This document shows, piece after piece, positions 41,478 through 53,218 of a stretch of DNA of 64,000 bases. The position numbers and the translations under genes were made by a program. Each line of letters begins with the position of its first letter. The stretch's first letter is position 1. This DNA is from Undaria pinnatifida (Eukaryota; Sar; Phaeophyceae; Laminariales; Alariaceae): assembly GCA_012845835.1 (NCBI GenBank), contig JABAKD010000006.1, positions 868,001-932,000 on the forward strand. Direction: 5' to 3'. The notes under the pieces were generated by a model. That model was not told where the DNA came from and searched no databases. It was given only the letters and a program-made list of their open reading frames with translations.

Positions 41478-41830
41478 CAGGGCCGCTCCTTAACCCAAAA
41501 TCATCGGAATGTAACGATTTTATACGCAGTTTTTTTCTGTTTCTGGCATATCTAGGGCATAGATGGGTTTAGTCCTCGGGTTGCACTTGAAGCTTACTGT
41601 GCACTATTAACGAGTCACTTTTTGGGGTGAGGTATACCAACCATTGTACAGGGCCGCTCGTTTTAACCCAAAATCGTCGAAATTTAACGATTTTTTGAGC
41701 ATTTTTTTTGTTTTTGGCATATCTAGGGCATGGATGGGTGTGGTCCTCGGGTTGCACTTGAAGTTTACTGTGCACTACTGATAAGTCGCTCTTTGGGTGA
41801 GGTATACCAACCATTGTTTTATCAAGCCGC
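41478..41830. repeat. Two-unit tandem repeat, 171 bases
   Basis: Units start at 41,478 and 41,649 with CAGGGCCGCTC. Shared words are AACCCAAAATCRTCG, GGCATATCTAGGGCAT, TCCTCGGGTTGCACTTGAAG and GTGAGGTATACCAACCATTG. The end part matches positions 1-50, and the AACCCAAAATCG part matches 18,790 and 63,600. Confidence 0.7.
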
Positions 41831-42089
41831 CACCCTCAGAGAGGATACCTTACCGCTTTTTCGAGATAAATGGTTGACATACTCTTGAATTTATATAGTA
41901 CACCCTACCCTTAATCCGAACCCTAACCCAATGGAACGCAATCAACCATTGTATGTAGAGTGAAACCCCCTCCGTCTCGTACGCAGTGTGCGTCAACCAT
42001 CGTCTCGAAGAAGTGGTAAGATCCAATGCCCTCAGAAGGCCAGAACAATGGTTGCTCCCCCTATACCGTAGAAGGCACGTTTCTGATTA

Positions 42090-42308
42090 TCAAAGGGTTG
42101 CTGACCCGAGCCGCTCACTCACCCTTTCTCTTCGCTCGAGGCACTCCCGGTGCGCTTTCCTGGAAATATCTCGTAACGCCTCCGCCGTCTTTGCTCTCCG
42201 TTCCAGGGTCTCCCGCTGCCTATCGAGCTGTTTTTTTTTTCGTCCCCGTTTACCCGCCCCCCAACAGAAGTGCGTCGTTAACGTTTTTTCGCGTGTGTGA
42301 CAGCTCAT
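42090..42308 (-). CDS. Coiled-coil-like frame, possible exon
   Basis: The frame gives DRQRETLERRAKTAEALRD, then ISRKAHRECLERRERVSERL before a stop. This is a regular charged helix with coiled-coil spacing and no simple-sequence cause. The preceding part is Lys-rich because of an A run and may not be coding. No partner exon or family is recognised. Confidence 0.25.
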   Translation of the reverse strand: MSCHTREKTLTTHFCWGAGKRGRKKKQLDRQRETLERRAKTAEALRDISRKAHRECLERRERVSERLGSATL

Positions 42309-42394
42309 ACCTCCCTATGTATCGACCACAAAACAAACTGGAGTTTGCACGGTTCGAGTCACTTCCCGGTATACCGCTCTGATCGTAATACGGT

Positions 42395-42560
42395 AGGGTG
42401 ACCTGACCCGACCCGTGAGACTTGAAAAATCTTTCTGACCCGGCCCGATCTGACCCATGGCGTTTCGATCACTCCCCGACCCGACCCTACTCGATCCGCG
42501 GGTTCTTGATAACCTCCTGGACCGACCCGCTGGCCGGATCATGACCCGTAAAAAGCCGTG
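42395..42560. repeat. GGGTC/GACCC pentamer island 4
   Basis: GTGACCTGACCCGACCCGTG, then CTTGAAAAATC, CCCGACCCGACCCTACTCG, AACCTCCTGGACCGACCCGC and GGATCATGACCCGTAAAAA. Word order matches island 6 closely. Confidence 0.7.
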
Positions 42561-43291
42561 GAAAACATCGAAAACAAAACATGTGTCACCGCATCAAAAA
42601 CCGGTAAATACAAGAAATTCGACCATCCGCCGCATCAGTTGTTCGTACCACGAAACCCCAACGCTGAGTGCACGATCACGTATCCATTATCTCAAGAGAA
42701 AAAAGTGCAGCATCAAACATTTTTCCGCATGCGACGCTTGTTTTCCTTCTTTCCTTCCGACAAACCGTAAAGGCCGTCCCACCGATGTCTGCGAAACAGG
42801 CCCACGAAGCGTTTGCCGGCACGTCGACAAAAACAAAGCGGTCATGACCCTTGCTGCTCCTACGGAGGAAGCACTTTTTCGGCCCAAAAGGTTTTCACAA
42901 TCTTCGACTGATGAACAGCGCTACTGTATGTATAAATCGTTGAACAACATTTTTTTTACGGCGTTATTTTCCACTTCATACCTAGGCCATGACTGCCTCA
43001 TCCGTTACACTTTCAGTTTTTCTCAAACACATATCACACTGCGCATCCCCGCGGCAAACCAAAATTGATATTTTCAGCGCTTGGCCTCCCTGCGTGGTGA
43101 TACGAAACGCAGGCGGCTATTCTCCAGTACGAGGACCGTATCCTATCGCTTTGTTCTATTTTAGGAGGCTTATTTTTTTTCGTACTCCGAGGGTGGCTTA
43201 CATTTTTCGTCAGAGTGGGGTATGGTTTGGGCAACCTTAAGACACCCGCAAGCGAGGGGCATCAGAACGCATTAGGTACACTGGAGTCGTT
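42561..43291. other. No gene seen
   Basis: A 203-codon plus-strand frame (42,457-43,068) crosses the pentamer island and has no recognisable domain. I do not support it as a gene. Confidence 0.35.
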
Positions 43292-43512
43292 CTGCGGTAG
43301 TCGCCCCCAACTATTCTCTAACAAAATCGCGGCTGTTTCGAAACCAGCCCCCGGCCGTATCTCCGGTGCCCCTTGCCGCCCCGACGTCATCCTTCGATAG
43401 TCCTTTGCAAACAACAAGACGCCTTTGTTTTTCATAGCATCCTGCCTCGTGCCGAGCAGCCGTGAAACGTTGGTTAAAAAAAATCGGCGTTTGTTGGGGG
43501 GGGCTATCGTAG
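43292..43512. mobile_element. CTACGATAGCCCC inverted-repeat element, copy 2
   Basis: The right end GGGGGGGCTATCGTAG is intact and the left end is worn (CTGCGGTAGTCGCCCCCAAC). The interior shares GTTTCGAAACCAGC, TTCGATAGTCC and GCCGAGCAGCCG with copy 1. Confidence 0.55.
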
Positions 43513-43712
43513 AACCAGTCACCGCTACCATAGCTTGGGTCCCGGGTCTCCGACTAAACACCTGTGCCAAGCTTGTTCCCTCCTCTCCTCCTTTTGATAA
43601 ATTTTTGTCTAATCCTCCGGTGGATGGGAAACAAAAAAGCTTAAAGCTCACCAACCACACTTCCACGTATTTTCATACATGTCGTGCGCCGATGTTTACT
43701 CAACTGCACTAT

Positions 43713-43825
43713 CCAGCGCTAGCTGGCGCATCTTTCAGTTCCCGTGGCAACACGTTTTGTCAACTGTATTCGCATTCCAGCGCTAGCTGGCGCATCTTTC
43801 AGTTATCGTGGCAACACGCTTTGGT
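43713..43825. repeat. Two-unit tandem repeat with palindrome CCAGCGCTAGCTGG
   Basis: CCAGCGCTAGCTGGCGCATC, followed by TTTCAGTT and CGTGGCAACACG, occurs at 43,713 and 43,777 (period 64). Confidence 0.65.
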
Positions 43826-44039
43826 ACGTTGAACTCCCGAAGCTTAGGGGTGCATCGAAGTGCTTGCACATCCGTCCACCCGAATGCCCACATTAGCTTA
43901 TTTGGTAGTAATCACATTTACCTGGAAAGGGGGTTTTCGGCCGAGGAACGTGAAATCGTATCATATAATATTATATTTCAGGAACAAACATCTAACGCGC
44001 ACCTGAGAAGAGAGCTCTCGCGCCATCGCCAAAGCTGCC

Positions 44040-44091
44040 TTTCGATATTCGATATTCGATATTCGATATTCGATATTTGATATTCGATGGT
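44040..44091. repeat. (TTCGATA)n microsatellite
   Basis: About seven units of a 7-base repeat with one TTTGATA variant. The next 190 bases are A/C-rich with no gene. Confidence 0.75.
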
Positions 44092-44283
44092 TGAAACCGG
44101 CCAAAAGCGTGTCCACCGGGGTCCACCACAGCCCACGGGAGAGGTGAAGGTTTCGACGATTTCGGCAAAAAAAAAACGAAACAAAAAAACAAACAAACGA
44201 CAAACACAAAGAACAAGTTATATCGAAAGAGTTTCGATGCGATAACAGAAAACAGCAAACATCAAAACATCAAGAGCTGTTCA

Positions 44284-44480
44284 CGGGTCATGATCCGGCC
44301 CGCGGGTCGGGTCAGAACGCTTAACAAAACTCGCGGTTCGAGTCGGGGCGGGTCGGGAGGGGTTTGAACACTCACGGGTCGCACCGGGACTCTTCGTAAC
44401 ATCACGGGTCCAACCGAGACACCCTGACCTGACCCGACCCGACCCGCGAGACTCCATCCGACCCGCGAAAAGCCCTAAAA
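44284..44480. repeat. GGGTC pentamer island 5
   Basis: It contains GGGTCATGATCCGGCCCGCG, GAACACTCACGGGTCGCACC and ACCTGACCCGACCCGACCCG, and shows a change of polarity in the middle, with GGGTC on the left and GACCC on the right. Confidence 0.65.
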
Positions 44481-44856
44481 ATATCAAAAACGGCTGCTCT
44501 GCATGCATGCTGTATGGAGAAAACAAAAATCATTACACTGCATGTAGCTGCCCACCACCCACCAAACGCGTGCCATACGGCAAGCACAGGAGCGGTATCA
44601 GCCCTAAAAAAAAACACTGGAGCACTGGCCAAGGGGCCAGATTTCTCCTGTTGTAATTTTCAGTATAGCCTCTCCCGAACTTGCCATCTCCCCTGAATCC
44701 AAGGGCGGGGCTCTTTCTTACACGAGAGGTCCGGTGGTCGTGTGCAGTAGGACAATACGCAGGGTTTCCTAGTAGCAGCAAATGCATTTCGTGAGCCGTA
44801 TTTTACGCGGCAAGCACCGTTCTTTCTATTTCAACCTATAAATAGTGTAGGGCCTT

Positions 44857-45150
44857 GTTGTTGTTGTTGTTGTTCTCACATTAACTCGCATAATCAAGTC
44901 CGTGGTCACAGGACAGGCTCCAGTCACTCTGGAGCTGAGGAATACCCCAGGGAAAACACACACACAACCTAAGGTGGTACACGCATATATCACAGCTGAC
45001 GCAATTCATGCCTCCACCAGGAACATATAAAAGTAAAATCGGGAGTCAGTCTACGATGTGCCAGGTCCAGGCCGGTGCATACGTCTCACTACTCACGCCT
45101 GGAGAAACCAAATATTCCGATTGCCACCCAAGGAAGACTACCACGTATAT
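44857..45150 (+). repeat. (GTT)n-ended family, copy 3
   Basis: It begins with seven GTT triplets, then CTCACATTAACTCGCATAAT, CTCCAGTCACTCTGGAGC, AATACCCCAGGG and CGGGAGTCAGTCTACGATGT, ending near CAAGGAAGACTACCACGTA. This is the longest copy with the (inverted) one at 49,020-49,300. Confidence 0.65.
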
Positions 45151-45464
45151 ATTACACGGCCTTGCCCCTAGCTGGTTCTCCCTGTTTTGTGGTTACGGTG
45201 CGGGGGATACACCGAGGTGGGTCGGTACCTCGGGGCAGCACGGAACGGAGTCTGGGGGGCCTCTGGTGACCTTGAACTTGAACGTTATGGCACGGTACTA
45301 TCTGGGAAAAGAGAACCTGGCATCCACGCCAACCACATCCAGCACACCCAGAGTCGGCGTGGACTATTCCTCCCATCTATGCGATTGTCACAAAATATAC
45401 ATGAGGACACGCACACACCACAAGGTGCTTCTGTACCGGGTGTGGGAAAAGATCAGTGGTTTGT

Positions 45465-45870
45465 CACGGGTCGGGTCACTTCTCGCAAGGCTGGGATGCA
45501 TCAGGGTGGCCTGTCCCGACCCGCGAAATGTTAACACCTCCTGACCCGACCCGTTCCTACCCTCGTGAGATTTGGAATACGTCCTGGCCCGACTCGACTC
45601 TACTCGACCCGCGAGATTTTAGGAACCTCCCGACCCGACCGACCCGACCCGCTGGCCTGGCCTGGCCACGACTCGTGAAAAACCATGGGAAGAAAAGGGC
45701 TCTTCAGAGGTCGGATCGGGTCAAGATGGACCGGCCCGACCCGCTATATTTGAAAACCTCCTGACTTGACCCGACCCGACCCGACCCGACCCGACCCGTG
45801 ACGTTTCGAGCACCTCCTGACCCGACTCGCGGGCCGGCTCATGACTCGTGAAAATCCCTGGGGGGTAAAA
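45465..45870. repeat. GGGTC/GACCC pentamer island 6, largest
   Basis: A short GGGTC part is followed by several 50-60-base superunits of the form GACCCGACCCG...GAGATTT/ATATTTG...AACCTCC, ending CGGGCCGGCTCATGACTCGT. Confidence 0.7.
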
Positions 45871-46147
45871 AAAAGGACCGGGAGGAAAAAAATTACGGCA
45901 AACACTGCGAAACCTGCTTTACACATCATACACAACTGACCACAAAAGCAGCCGTTCAGACAGAGGGAGAGATCAAGTTTATGACCACCGCCCCCCCTAT
46001 CAAAGCATTCGCAACCCTCTTTATACCTCTTCATACCTCTTCATACCTCGTACAGCAGTACTTGAAATAAACAATTCATACCTCGCACTATATTCTATAG
46101 TCTTTATGTACAGTAGCATATTAGTATTATATAGGATACAGCAGTAT
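45871..46147. other. No gene seen
   Basis: Contains a short triplicated TTCATACCTC word near 46,040 and otherwise unassigned AT-richer DNA. Confidence 0.35.
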
Positions 46148-46324
46148 GGGTCCCCCAGTAAGGCGGTGGTGTGGTATAGAGAGCAATACGGCCGCCTTAT
46201 AGAGGAAAGCCGCCATAATCATTCCACGTCAAAAGTGCAATTCCCAAGGCACGCCAAGCAATTTCGACGGCCTTATATACGGATACCGCCTTACATCGGG
46301 ATACCGCCTTATCGGAGGACTCCC
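46148..46324. mobile_element. AAGGCGGT inverted-repeat element, copy 3
   Basis: It runs from GGGTCCCCCAGTAAGGCGGT to a right end reading GCCTTATCGGAGGACTCCC. The interior shares GAGCAATACGGCCGCCTTAT, GTGCAATTCCC and GGGATACCGCCTTA with copies 1 and 2. Confidence 0.7.
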
Positions 46325-47638
46325 ACTGTACTACAAGCTATAACTCAAGAATTCATAGTTTTCGGCCGTTGTCGAGGAGGACGATGGACATCATTATGAA
46401 CATGTATTGCGATTGACAGTCAAGCTGTATGTGGTCGTGGTCTTCGCATTAAACTGACCTTTGGAAAAAAAAACACTTGGATGCTAAGCATTACAAAAGA
46501 GTGATGACGTCATGAGCACCCCAGTGATAACTGATCGCGCGTACCATTCCCCTGATAAGAAACTGCGAGGTTGGCTTTTCAATCAAGGCTGCATGTCATG
46601 CTAAAAAAGGGAGTGAAATACTACATTAAATAGGGTATAACAACTACGCAATTTCTTGTTTCCCCGTGATTTTTAGGCTATTTTTGTGTGGTGTTCTTTC
46701 TTATGCTCCATACTTTATCCTATCCAATAAATACAGAATTGCAGTATGGGCGGCTCTTCTCATGAGGGGGAGGGTAGTGTATCCCCCAGCTATGGGACTC
46801 ACGTCTCGCTGTGATGCTAGCTCTGCTTCCCAGTTTCCGCCCCCTCCCCCATCCTGAGGTATCTCCTGCGGCACCCCCTCCCCTCCCTCTCGCCCCTCTT
46901 CCGCCGTTGCTGCGCCGGCACGTTCGCCCTCGTGCAACGGCACAAGGTTAGGCTCTCGGCGGGCCATCTCTCAGAAGGCAGCTGTCCTGTCAGGTACGAG
47001 GGGTACCCGGTTCATGAGCAAAGATGTGGGTTGATGGCATTCTTGCCCCTTGACGGAGGGCCGTCAAGGAACTCCGCACACTAAAACTACTATGATAAGT
47101 CCGAAGACGCTTTGACGGGTCAGAACTTGTAGACCGTCAACCGACATCTTCGTTGAAGAGCATCCATAGCAAGAGAAAACGGTAGGGCTGTGTATCGGTA
47201 CCGATGTTTTTCGATATATCGGACGATCTGATATATCGGGCGATCCGATATATATATATATGTATATATATATTTTTGTATCGGGAAGTCGAGCCGATAT
47301 TTTTGCCGATATGTTAGCGTATGTTTTTTTCACAGAGTAGGAAGGCATACATAGCAGGGAAAGAGGGGATATACCCCTCGTCTCAACGGGCTGCATCACT
47401 CACAACGTCCTGCAACAGCAGCAGTAGTAGCAGACAACAAGCACACGCACGTCAGTAGCACCCAATGACGCCAGATAGCAACCGGCGTCGTCAGTAGCCG
47501 CGAGTAGGTTAGTTGCGGGAACTGGGGGACTCTATGCTGTAGTTGAGTGGATACCCGTGGCCATATGTTAGCGTGGTTAGCACATAGTTTAATGAGCGCC
47601 GAGGAGTCAGCAGACCAGCATGGAGGGCCCTCTGTTTT
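46325..47638. other. Spacer with an AT-palindromic patch
   Basis: At about 47,200-47,310 there are several CGATATATCGG-like words and a (TA)n core, with CGGTACCGATG before it. A minus-strand Gly/Glu-rich frame near 46,701-46,967 was not convincing. Confidence 0.4.
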
Positions 47639-47872
47639 ATTATAAAAAAATGAAAATACACTCCAGCTGTGAGATCGAAGATTTCGTCGAAACTCATCTT
47701 TGCAAGCTGTGTGTGATACTCGGATCGCGCGCATTACGAGTTGTGTGTCCTCATTAAGGATATAGGTCGGCGACTCCCCTTACAACTACAGTGTAGCTAT
47801 CAGGGTCAGCAGGATGATTCTAGTCAGTCTGTGCGCGGAAACTATAAAACCCGTTTCTGAGGGGGGACAATC
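47639..47872 (+). repeat. CAGCTGTGAG family, long form, copy B
   Basis: Nearly identical to 12,329-12,563 from ATTATAAAAAAATGAAAATA to CCCGTTTCTGAGGGGGGACA. This suggests fairly recent movement or gene conversion compared with the worn single heads. Confidence 0.65.
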
Positions 47873-48450
47873 TGTTTTATATAGTTTCGATTTTTTTCGA
47901 TTCGGGAAGAGAAGGGGGGTATGTATGCAAGGTTTAATTTGACCCTTGTAGAACCCCAAAACCCCTCTCTATACTAACTCCAAGCACTTTCCCCCAAAAC
48001 GGGGTTCCAGTTGTAAATGCGTTCAAGTGGTGGCGCAGCAAGCAACGAGACTTCTCTCTGCTTGCCGGACTAGCTCGTCGTGTGCTTGCCCTTCCAGCGT
48101 CGAAAGGGCAACCCGAGTGCATGTTTCCTACAGCAGGGCTTGACTTTACGCCCACGCGAAATTCCTCAAGCAACGAGAACGTAGAGCTTCTCGTGTATTC
48201 TACCTCCGTCATGTATGTTGTGGGATGTGGGAGAGAAGTGGAGGACGTCTGGCCGTAAAAAATGAGAGTGTTAGCACGTGTTTTGAAGGAACCAAGTGTA
48301 GTGCTAAAAAAATAGCGCGAAAGTAGCACCTGACCACATACAATCGGCAAAACGACGGTGGTTGTACGATGTGTTTCCCTTTACTCTAACTTTTGCTCTA
48401 CTTGTTTTGCGGTTGTTGCTGAAATTGATTCACGCCGCAGTGCCGTTTCC
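47873..48450. other. No gene seen
   Basis: Includes an inverted copy of the CTCCAAGCACTTTCCCCCAA family word (about 47,960-48,010). No convincing gene was found. Confidence 0.35.
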
Positions 48451-48454
48451 TTTG

Positions 48455-48595
48455 CTTCCTTTTCTGGTCTTGTCTTTTCTTGTTTTTCTTGTCTTTTCTC
48501 TTCTTTCCTTTCCTTTTTCGTTTTTTCGCTTCCGTGTCTTTTCTTTCCTTTCCTTTGTCTTCTTTTCTTTTCTTTGTTTCGTTTTTCCAACGGAC
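48455..48595. repeat. Polypyrimidine TTTTC tract
   Basis: About 140 bases are almost purely T and C on the plus strand (TTTCTTTCCTTTCCTTTGTC and similar), with the complementary purine tract giving Lys/Glu-rich frames that are not genes. Confidence 0.75.
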
Positions 48596-48624
48596 TTGCA
48601 TCTGTCGTGCATATGCGTGGTGAT

Positions 48625-49000
48625 ATGTTTAGGTTTTAGTGGAGTATTAGTCCGTTTAACCAGTTGCAAACGGTTAACCAATAGCTCACCCAAACTAAGC
48701 CATGTAATACTCCCCCCCTGAAACGGCGGGATAGCAGGTCGGCCGGATATACGGCCGGACCTGTCAATTATCCAAGCGGTTTCATTTCCTGGGGATACCG
48801 AGGACAGTATTTTTCAAGTTCGACATGGGGAAAGTCTGAACAAGTTTACTATGGTGGATGTGGGATTTGAACCCACGACCCCAAAAAACCATGGTCTGTC
48901 GACGACGCCATTTGTTAAGGTTTTAGTGGGGTATTAGTCCGTTTGACCACTTGCAAAAGGTGAACCAATAGCCTACCCAAACTAAGCCTTATAATAGGTA
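48625..49000. repeat. Direct repeat pair bracketing a tRNA-like segment
   Basis: About 85 bases at 48,628-48,713 (GGTTTTAGTGGAGTATTAGT, CCGTTTAACCAGTTGCAAAC, AACCAATAGC, CCCAAACTAAGCC) recur at 48,918-49,000. The tRNA-like segment at 48,853-48,890 lies between them. Confidence 0.6.
48853..48890 (-). other. tRNA 3'-half-like sequence
   Basis: On the minus strand GTGGGTTCAAATCCCAC forms a perfect T arm with a standard TTCAAAT loop, followed by ATCCACC, then A. The 5' half cannot form the matching acceptor or D arm, so this is not a full tRNA. A tRNA relic, a SINE head, or a primer-binding-type site (TGG start on the plus strand) are the options. Confidence 0.4.
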
Positions 49001-49019
49001 GGTACTACGTACAATATTT

Positions 49020-49300
49020 ACGTGGTTGTCTTTCTTGGGTGGCAAGCGGTATAGTCGGTTTTTCCAGGAGCGAGTAGTGAGACGTATGCACCAGTATGGA
49101 CCTGGCACATCGTAGACTGACTCCCGATTTCACTTTTATATGTTTCTGATGGAGGCATGGATTGCGTCAACTGTGATAAGCGTGTACCACCTTTGGTTTG
49201 TTTGTGTTTTTCCCTGGGGTATTCCTCAGCTCCAGATTGACTGGAGCCTGTCTTGTGACCACGGACTTGGTTATGCGAGTTAATATGAGAACAACAGCAA
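49020..49300 (-). repeat. (GTT)n-ended family, copy 4
   Basis: Inverted copy running from TACGTGGTTGTCTTTCTTGG to TGCGAGTTAATATGAGAACA. It matches copy 3 over its whole length, including GACTGACTCCCGATTTCAC. Confidence 0.65.
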
Positions 49301-50061
49301 TATACCACACTCGAAAAGCAGGGCAAGATTGATATAGTGCATGGGTGAATTTGACGAATCACAGACCGAATTTCGGCAAATATCCGGAATACAAGCACCA
49401 CTGACAATCGAGCTTTGTTGTGCATCTGATATAGTACATCTTTGCGTGATTCGCCAACGCGAAAAGACATCCCGCTGGACCTGTGGCCGGACCAACAAGT
49501 ACCTCCCGGTTGTATGACAGCAGTGTGACAGTCCAGGCAGGCGAGAGTGAATGCCGTGCAGCCCGCGCGAGCGTCCACGCTTGTACCGAACTCGCACGCA
49601 ATAGACCACAGCACCGAAGTGCGACTTCAAGCACAGACGACATGGCCTTACCGAGCGCGACAGGCACGCCCTTGGAAATACATTCAGCAGGCATGCCGCA
49701 CTCGCTCATACTGGTACGTACCGGTACCAAGTACCTGGTACCCGCTTCCGCAGCAGCAATGCAGCAGTACAGTATTACGGCGGAGCGGCATTGATTGACA
49801 GGGACAACGGCAGCAGAAGATGATATGCGATTCTCGGGGAAGCCGAAACCGGAACAGCTGCTAGCAGTAGGACGTACCACGCAGTCTCTTAAGAATCTTT
49901 TGCTGAGCGACCTATATACGTGCCGCCTGCATCATCACACTCCCCGGATACCTGGTACTTCACACAGACTGGTGGGTATGATATGTGAAGGCAGGTACTA
50001 CTACTGCTGCTGTTGCAGCTACATAATATATATACATATAAACTGATGCATTTCCTTCCAC
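49301..50061. other. No gene seen
   Basis: Mixed sequence with CAGCAG-rich patches. Minus-strand frames of 170-200 codons show no recognised domain. Confidence 0.35.
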
Positions 50062-50530
50062 AGCAGTCAGACTTTGTCCCCCTCAGAAACGGGTTTTATA
50101 GTTTCCGCGCACAGACTGCCTATCATCACCCTGTTGACCCTGATAGCTACACTGTGATTGCAAGGGGAGTCGCCGACCTATATCCTTAATGAGGAAACAC
50201 AACACGTAATACGCGCGATCGGAGTATCACACACAGCTTGCAGTTTCGACAAAATATTCGATCTCACAGCTGTAGTGTATTTTTATTTTTATAACATATT
50301 CACGCTGGCATGAGTTGCGCTGACCATGCGGTCTTTGAGCAACGGAAGCCACATGGTGTCATGGTGCTGCCGTTTTCTCTGGAAATAATCTAGATGGCGC
50401 GACAAAGGCCAACGTCACGACGGCTGTGGGTGCTTATATTATAAAAATAAATATACACTCCAGCTGTGAGATCGAAGATTCTGTCGAAACTCATCTTTGC
50501 AAGCTGTGTGCGATACTCCGATCGTGCTAT
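50062..50530. repeat. CAGCTGTGAG family: long form copy C (inverted) and a forward head
   Basis: 50,062-50,295 is the inverted long form, from TTTGTCCCCCTCAGAAACGG to GATCTCACAGCTGTAGTG. 50,445-50,530 is a forward head (ATTATAAAAATAAATATACA, then CTCCAGCTGTGAG). The two face each other across about 150 bases. Confidence 0.6.
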
Positions 50531-53218
50531 GGTCTATACAGTAACAATAGTGACACGACGGTGGCAGAAATAACATCGATGGCGGTAGAGTCACGTTGAT
50601 GCCCTGTGTGTAGGTACTACAGCAGTAAGTAGTAGCGCCACGACGGCGGCAGCAACTACGCCGACGATGGCGGCAGCCAAACAGACGATCACGAACATGT
50701 TGTAACGGGAATCTACGCCCTTTCGCGCTCGAAACAATTAATTGTGGCAACATGTTCCCCTACCTACTCGTATAGTCTAGGCGTGGAGCCTAAAATACAT
50801 TAAGTAGGGTACAATTCAAGTACTTGCATGTTGGTTGCCACTTGCCGGCTATGCGGCTACGTATGTATGATGCTATTTTTTTTCGCCATCTACGTCGTTC
50901 TTACAACATTTAGCAGGCTGTACATCGTACGTAGTATCTTTGCATCGGTGCTGGCCACTGTTGGTTCCATTTATTTAGTTTTTCTGCATGGAAAAATGCC
51001 AAACAAAAAATAAAATAAAAAACATGTTTTTGGAAGTTTTACGTACGATGCTCAGCTTTCTTGGCCGAACAAGACTAATTTTGATGGCTCATTTGGGACA
51101 AATTTTGATGGGAAATGAAGCGAACGTGCTCAATTTTTCTGCGTCCGGCGGCGCCTCCAGCGGGCCTCCCTCGGCAGCCGGGGAGGGGGGGGCGTTGGGG
51201 CTCGCGCAGCGAGCTTCGGCGCCTTCGCGCGTCAGTGTTTTCCACCAGGTGTTACTACATAGAGATGCCCGATCTGAGATAACACAGAAGAGCGCGGTAA
51301 GACCGGTCTGTTCCTACAGGTTCTTGAATCGGATCCCCTAAGGCGCTGGCACGTTCGAGAACGTACAGAGTCCCTAATAAGCAGTTCATAGGAGTAAACA
51401 CTACGCACTGGGGGATTTTACACTGCTACTGCTGCTTTGCTGCTGCTGGTGGTGGCACTGGTGGTGGTGGTGGCGGCGGCGGTGGTGGTGCGACTTCAAC
51501 TGCTGCCGGTGCTGTTCTACTTACGAACTAGTTGCTACATCATACCGGGAACACGGTACCTGATATGCTCTTGCTGCTGTTGTCGCACCGATTATTGATG
51601 TGCCAATTGCGGCAGGAAACCTATCTGCTGTGCCCCAACAAAAGTGTCCACTCTTGGCGTAGCAACACTTCGTACACCGCCCAGCAGCCAGCAGTCATCA
51701 GCCAGCACTAGGAACAGCAGCATATAGAGGACGAGCAACACCATCTCCAAAGTTTCCACGCAACAATGGTTGAAATGTTAGGAGATTTTCTATTTCCCTT
51801 CCCCCAAACCATACACGCAAAATATTATAGCTGAAACCCTCGTAGATCTCGTGTAAACGTGAACGTCCGCGTGTGTCATCTTGGCTCTGCTGAGCTGTCA
51901 CCACTTGCTCTACGTACCATCCATAGCAGCCAGTGTCTGTCCACGTGCACGCAGCAAGTCCTCTATCGGCTTGTTCCGCAGCGAAAAATGCTGTCCATGC
52001 GCAGGGCTGTGGCTCGTGGTGCTGCTCTCCAACTTGGACGCAGCAGCAATGCATCTCGGTAAGCCAAGCAATATCAGCAGTGCAGACAGGGTACGTCTTA
52101 GGTAGACATATAGCGAGCACGTATAGATTTCATAGAGTGACGCTGAACCTGGTGCTGCTGGTGCTGCTGCTATGCTGCAGCTGTGCTTGCGCGATCTTGG
52201 AATCAGCAATCGGCTGTCTCGAGCAGGGGACGCTGTCACTCCTCACCGGTAAGGCTGGATGGACATTGTTCGGCTCGAGGCGTGCGAGACCTGCCCGTTG
52301 CTTCCTATTTCCTACCTTTAGCAGGAGGCACAAGTTCACCTTTCCTGTTTCTTTTACGGTTCCACCGCAGCATAAATGGTTTCGTTATAAAATGGTTTGG
52401 CTAGACTTTCCAACCGCCAAGAGCTCGCCCACACACAGGGAGAGAGAACACAGCAAGCTGCGCCAATACTGGGCGACTCTCTCCGCTTACCGGTATTTTG
52501 CAACGTGTATCACCTCTGTCTCGTAGCTTGTGACCACAGAGCTTGTCTCTCTATGAGGCATCAGCACGGACTCTGGTTGTGCTCGATCTAGATGGGTGCG
52601 AATGTCAGTTCAATGTGAAGAATACACACGTCGACAGCGTATGGCACCTGGTATCACGTTTTAGCGCACTCCTGGAACAGCGTTGCATCACGTTATATCG
52701 CGTGCCTGGTACTGCTGCGTTAGAAGCGTTGCCTTGCAACAGTACTTCGCCGAGATCATGTCACCAGCATCACCGTTCTCTCTGATGACCTGAAACGGTA
52801 GGCCGCGTCACGTCATCTTGCATACCACATAGTCTACGGCCACACGGGGTAGCCCATAACACATCACGTCAATCAATCACATCACCAGCCGGCGGCGAGA
52901 CTCTCCCCGATTGCTATACGTAGTAGCTACCGATAGCCATGCATAAGACGGCATCGCGTTACAGTGCTTATACCGGGTATCTGTTCAGCGTTGCCTCGCA
53001 GCTCACAGCACACCTGATCACCAGCGTTATACCTTACCTCTGGTTGGCATAGCTGACATCACGTTATCTCGCATACATGCCACCTATATATATGCCAGGT
53101 ACATTGCGTCACAGCTCACAGCAGAGTACAGCACATCACCTGCGTCGAGACTTCCCGATTACGTGCCACAGACGCCATCACGTTATACCACTTTTAGACA
53201 GAAATGCAAGGATCTATG
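50531..53218. other. Long stretch without a recognised gene
   Basis: There are (GGC/GGT)n-like and CTGCTG-rich patches near 50,560-50,690 and 51,425-51,515, a GC-rich patch at 51,145-51,230, and GTACCAGGTAC-like palindromic words. Several frames of 100-200 codons exist, but none has a recognisable domain or good splice context. Confidence 0.4.

Noticed and set aside
42457-43068. 203-codon plus-strand frame
   Set aside because: It begins inside a pentamer island and shows no recognisable domain or coding signature.
45008-45544. 178-codon plus-strand frame
   Set aside because: Its first part is one copy of a dispersed repeat that also occurs inverted at 49,020-49,300, and its end runs into a GGGTC island.
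48381-48693. Lys/Glu-rich minus-strand frames
   Set aside because: They are the purine-strand reading of a polypyrimidine tract, with no domain or splice context.
48853-48925. Complete tRNA gene on the minus strand
   Set aside because: The T arm is perfect, but no acceptor 5' strand or D arm can be formed within the expected 72-75 bases.
51933-52526. 197-codon plus-strand frame with a hydrophobic stretch
   Set aside because: Cys/Leu-rich by composition, with no family resemblance, no acceptor or donor and no support from neighbours.
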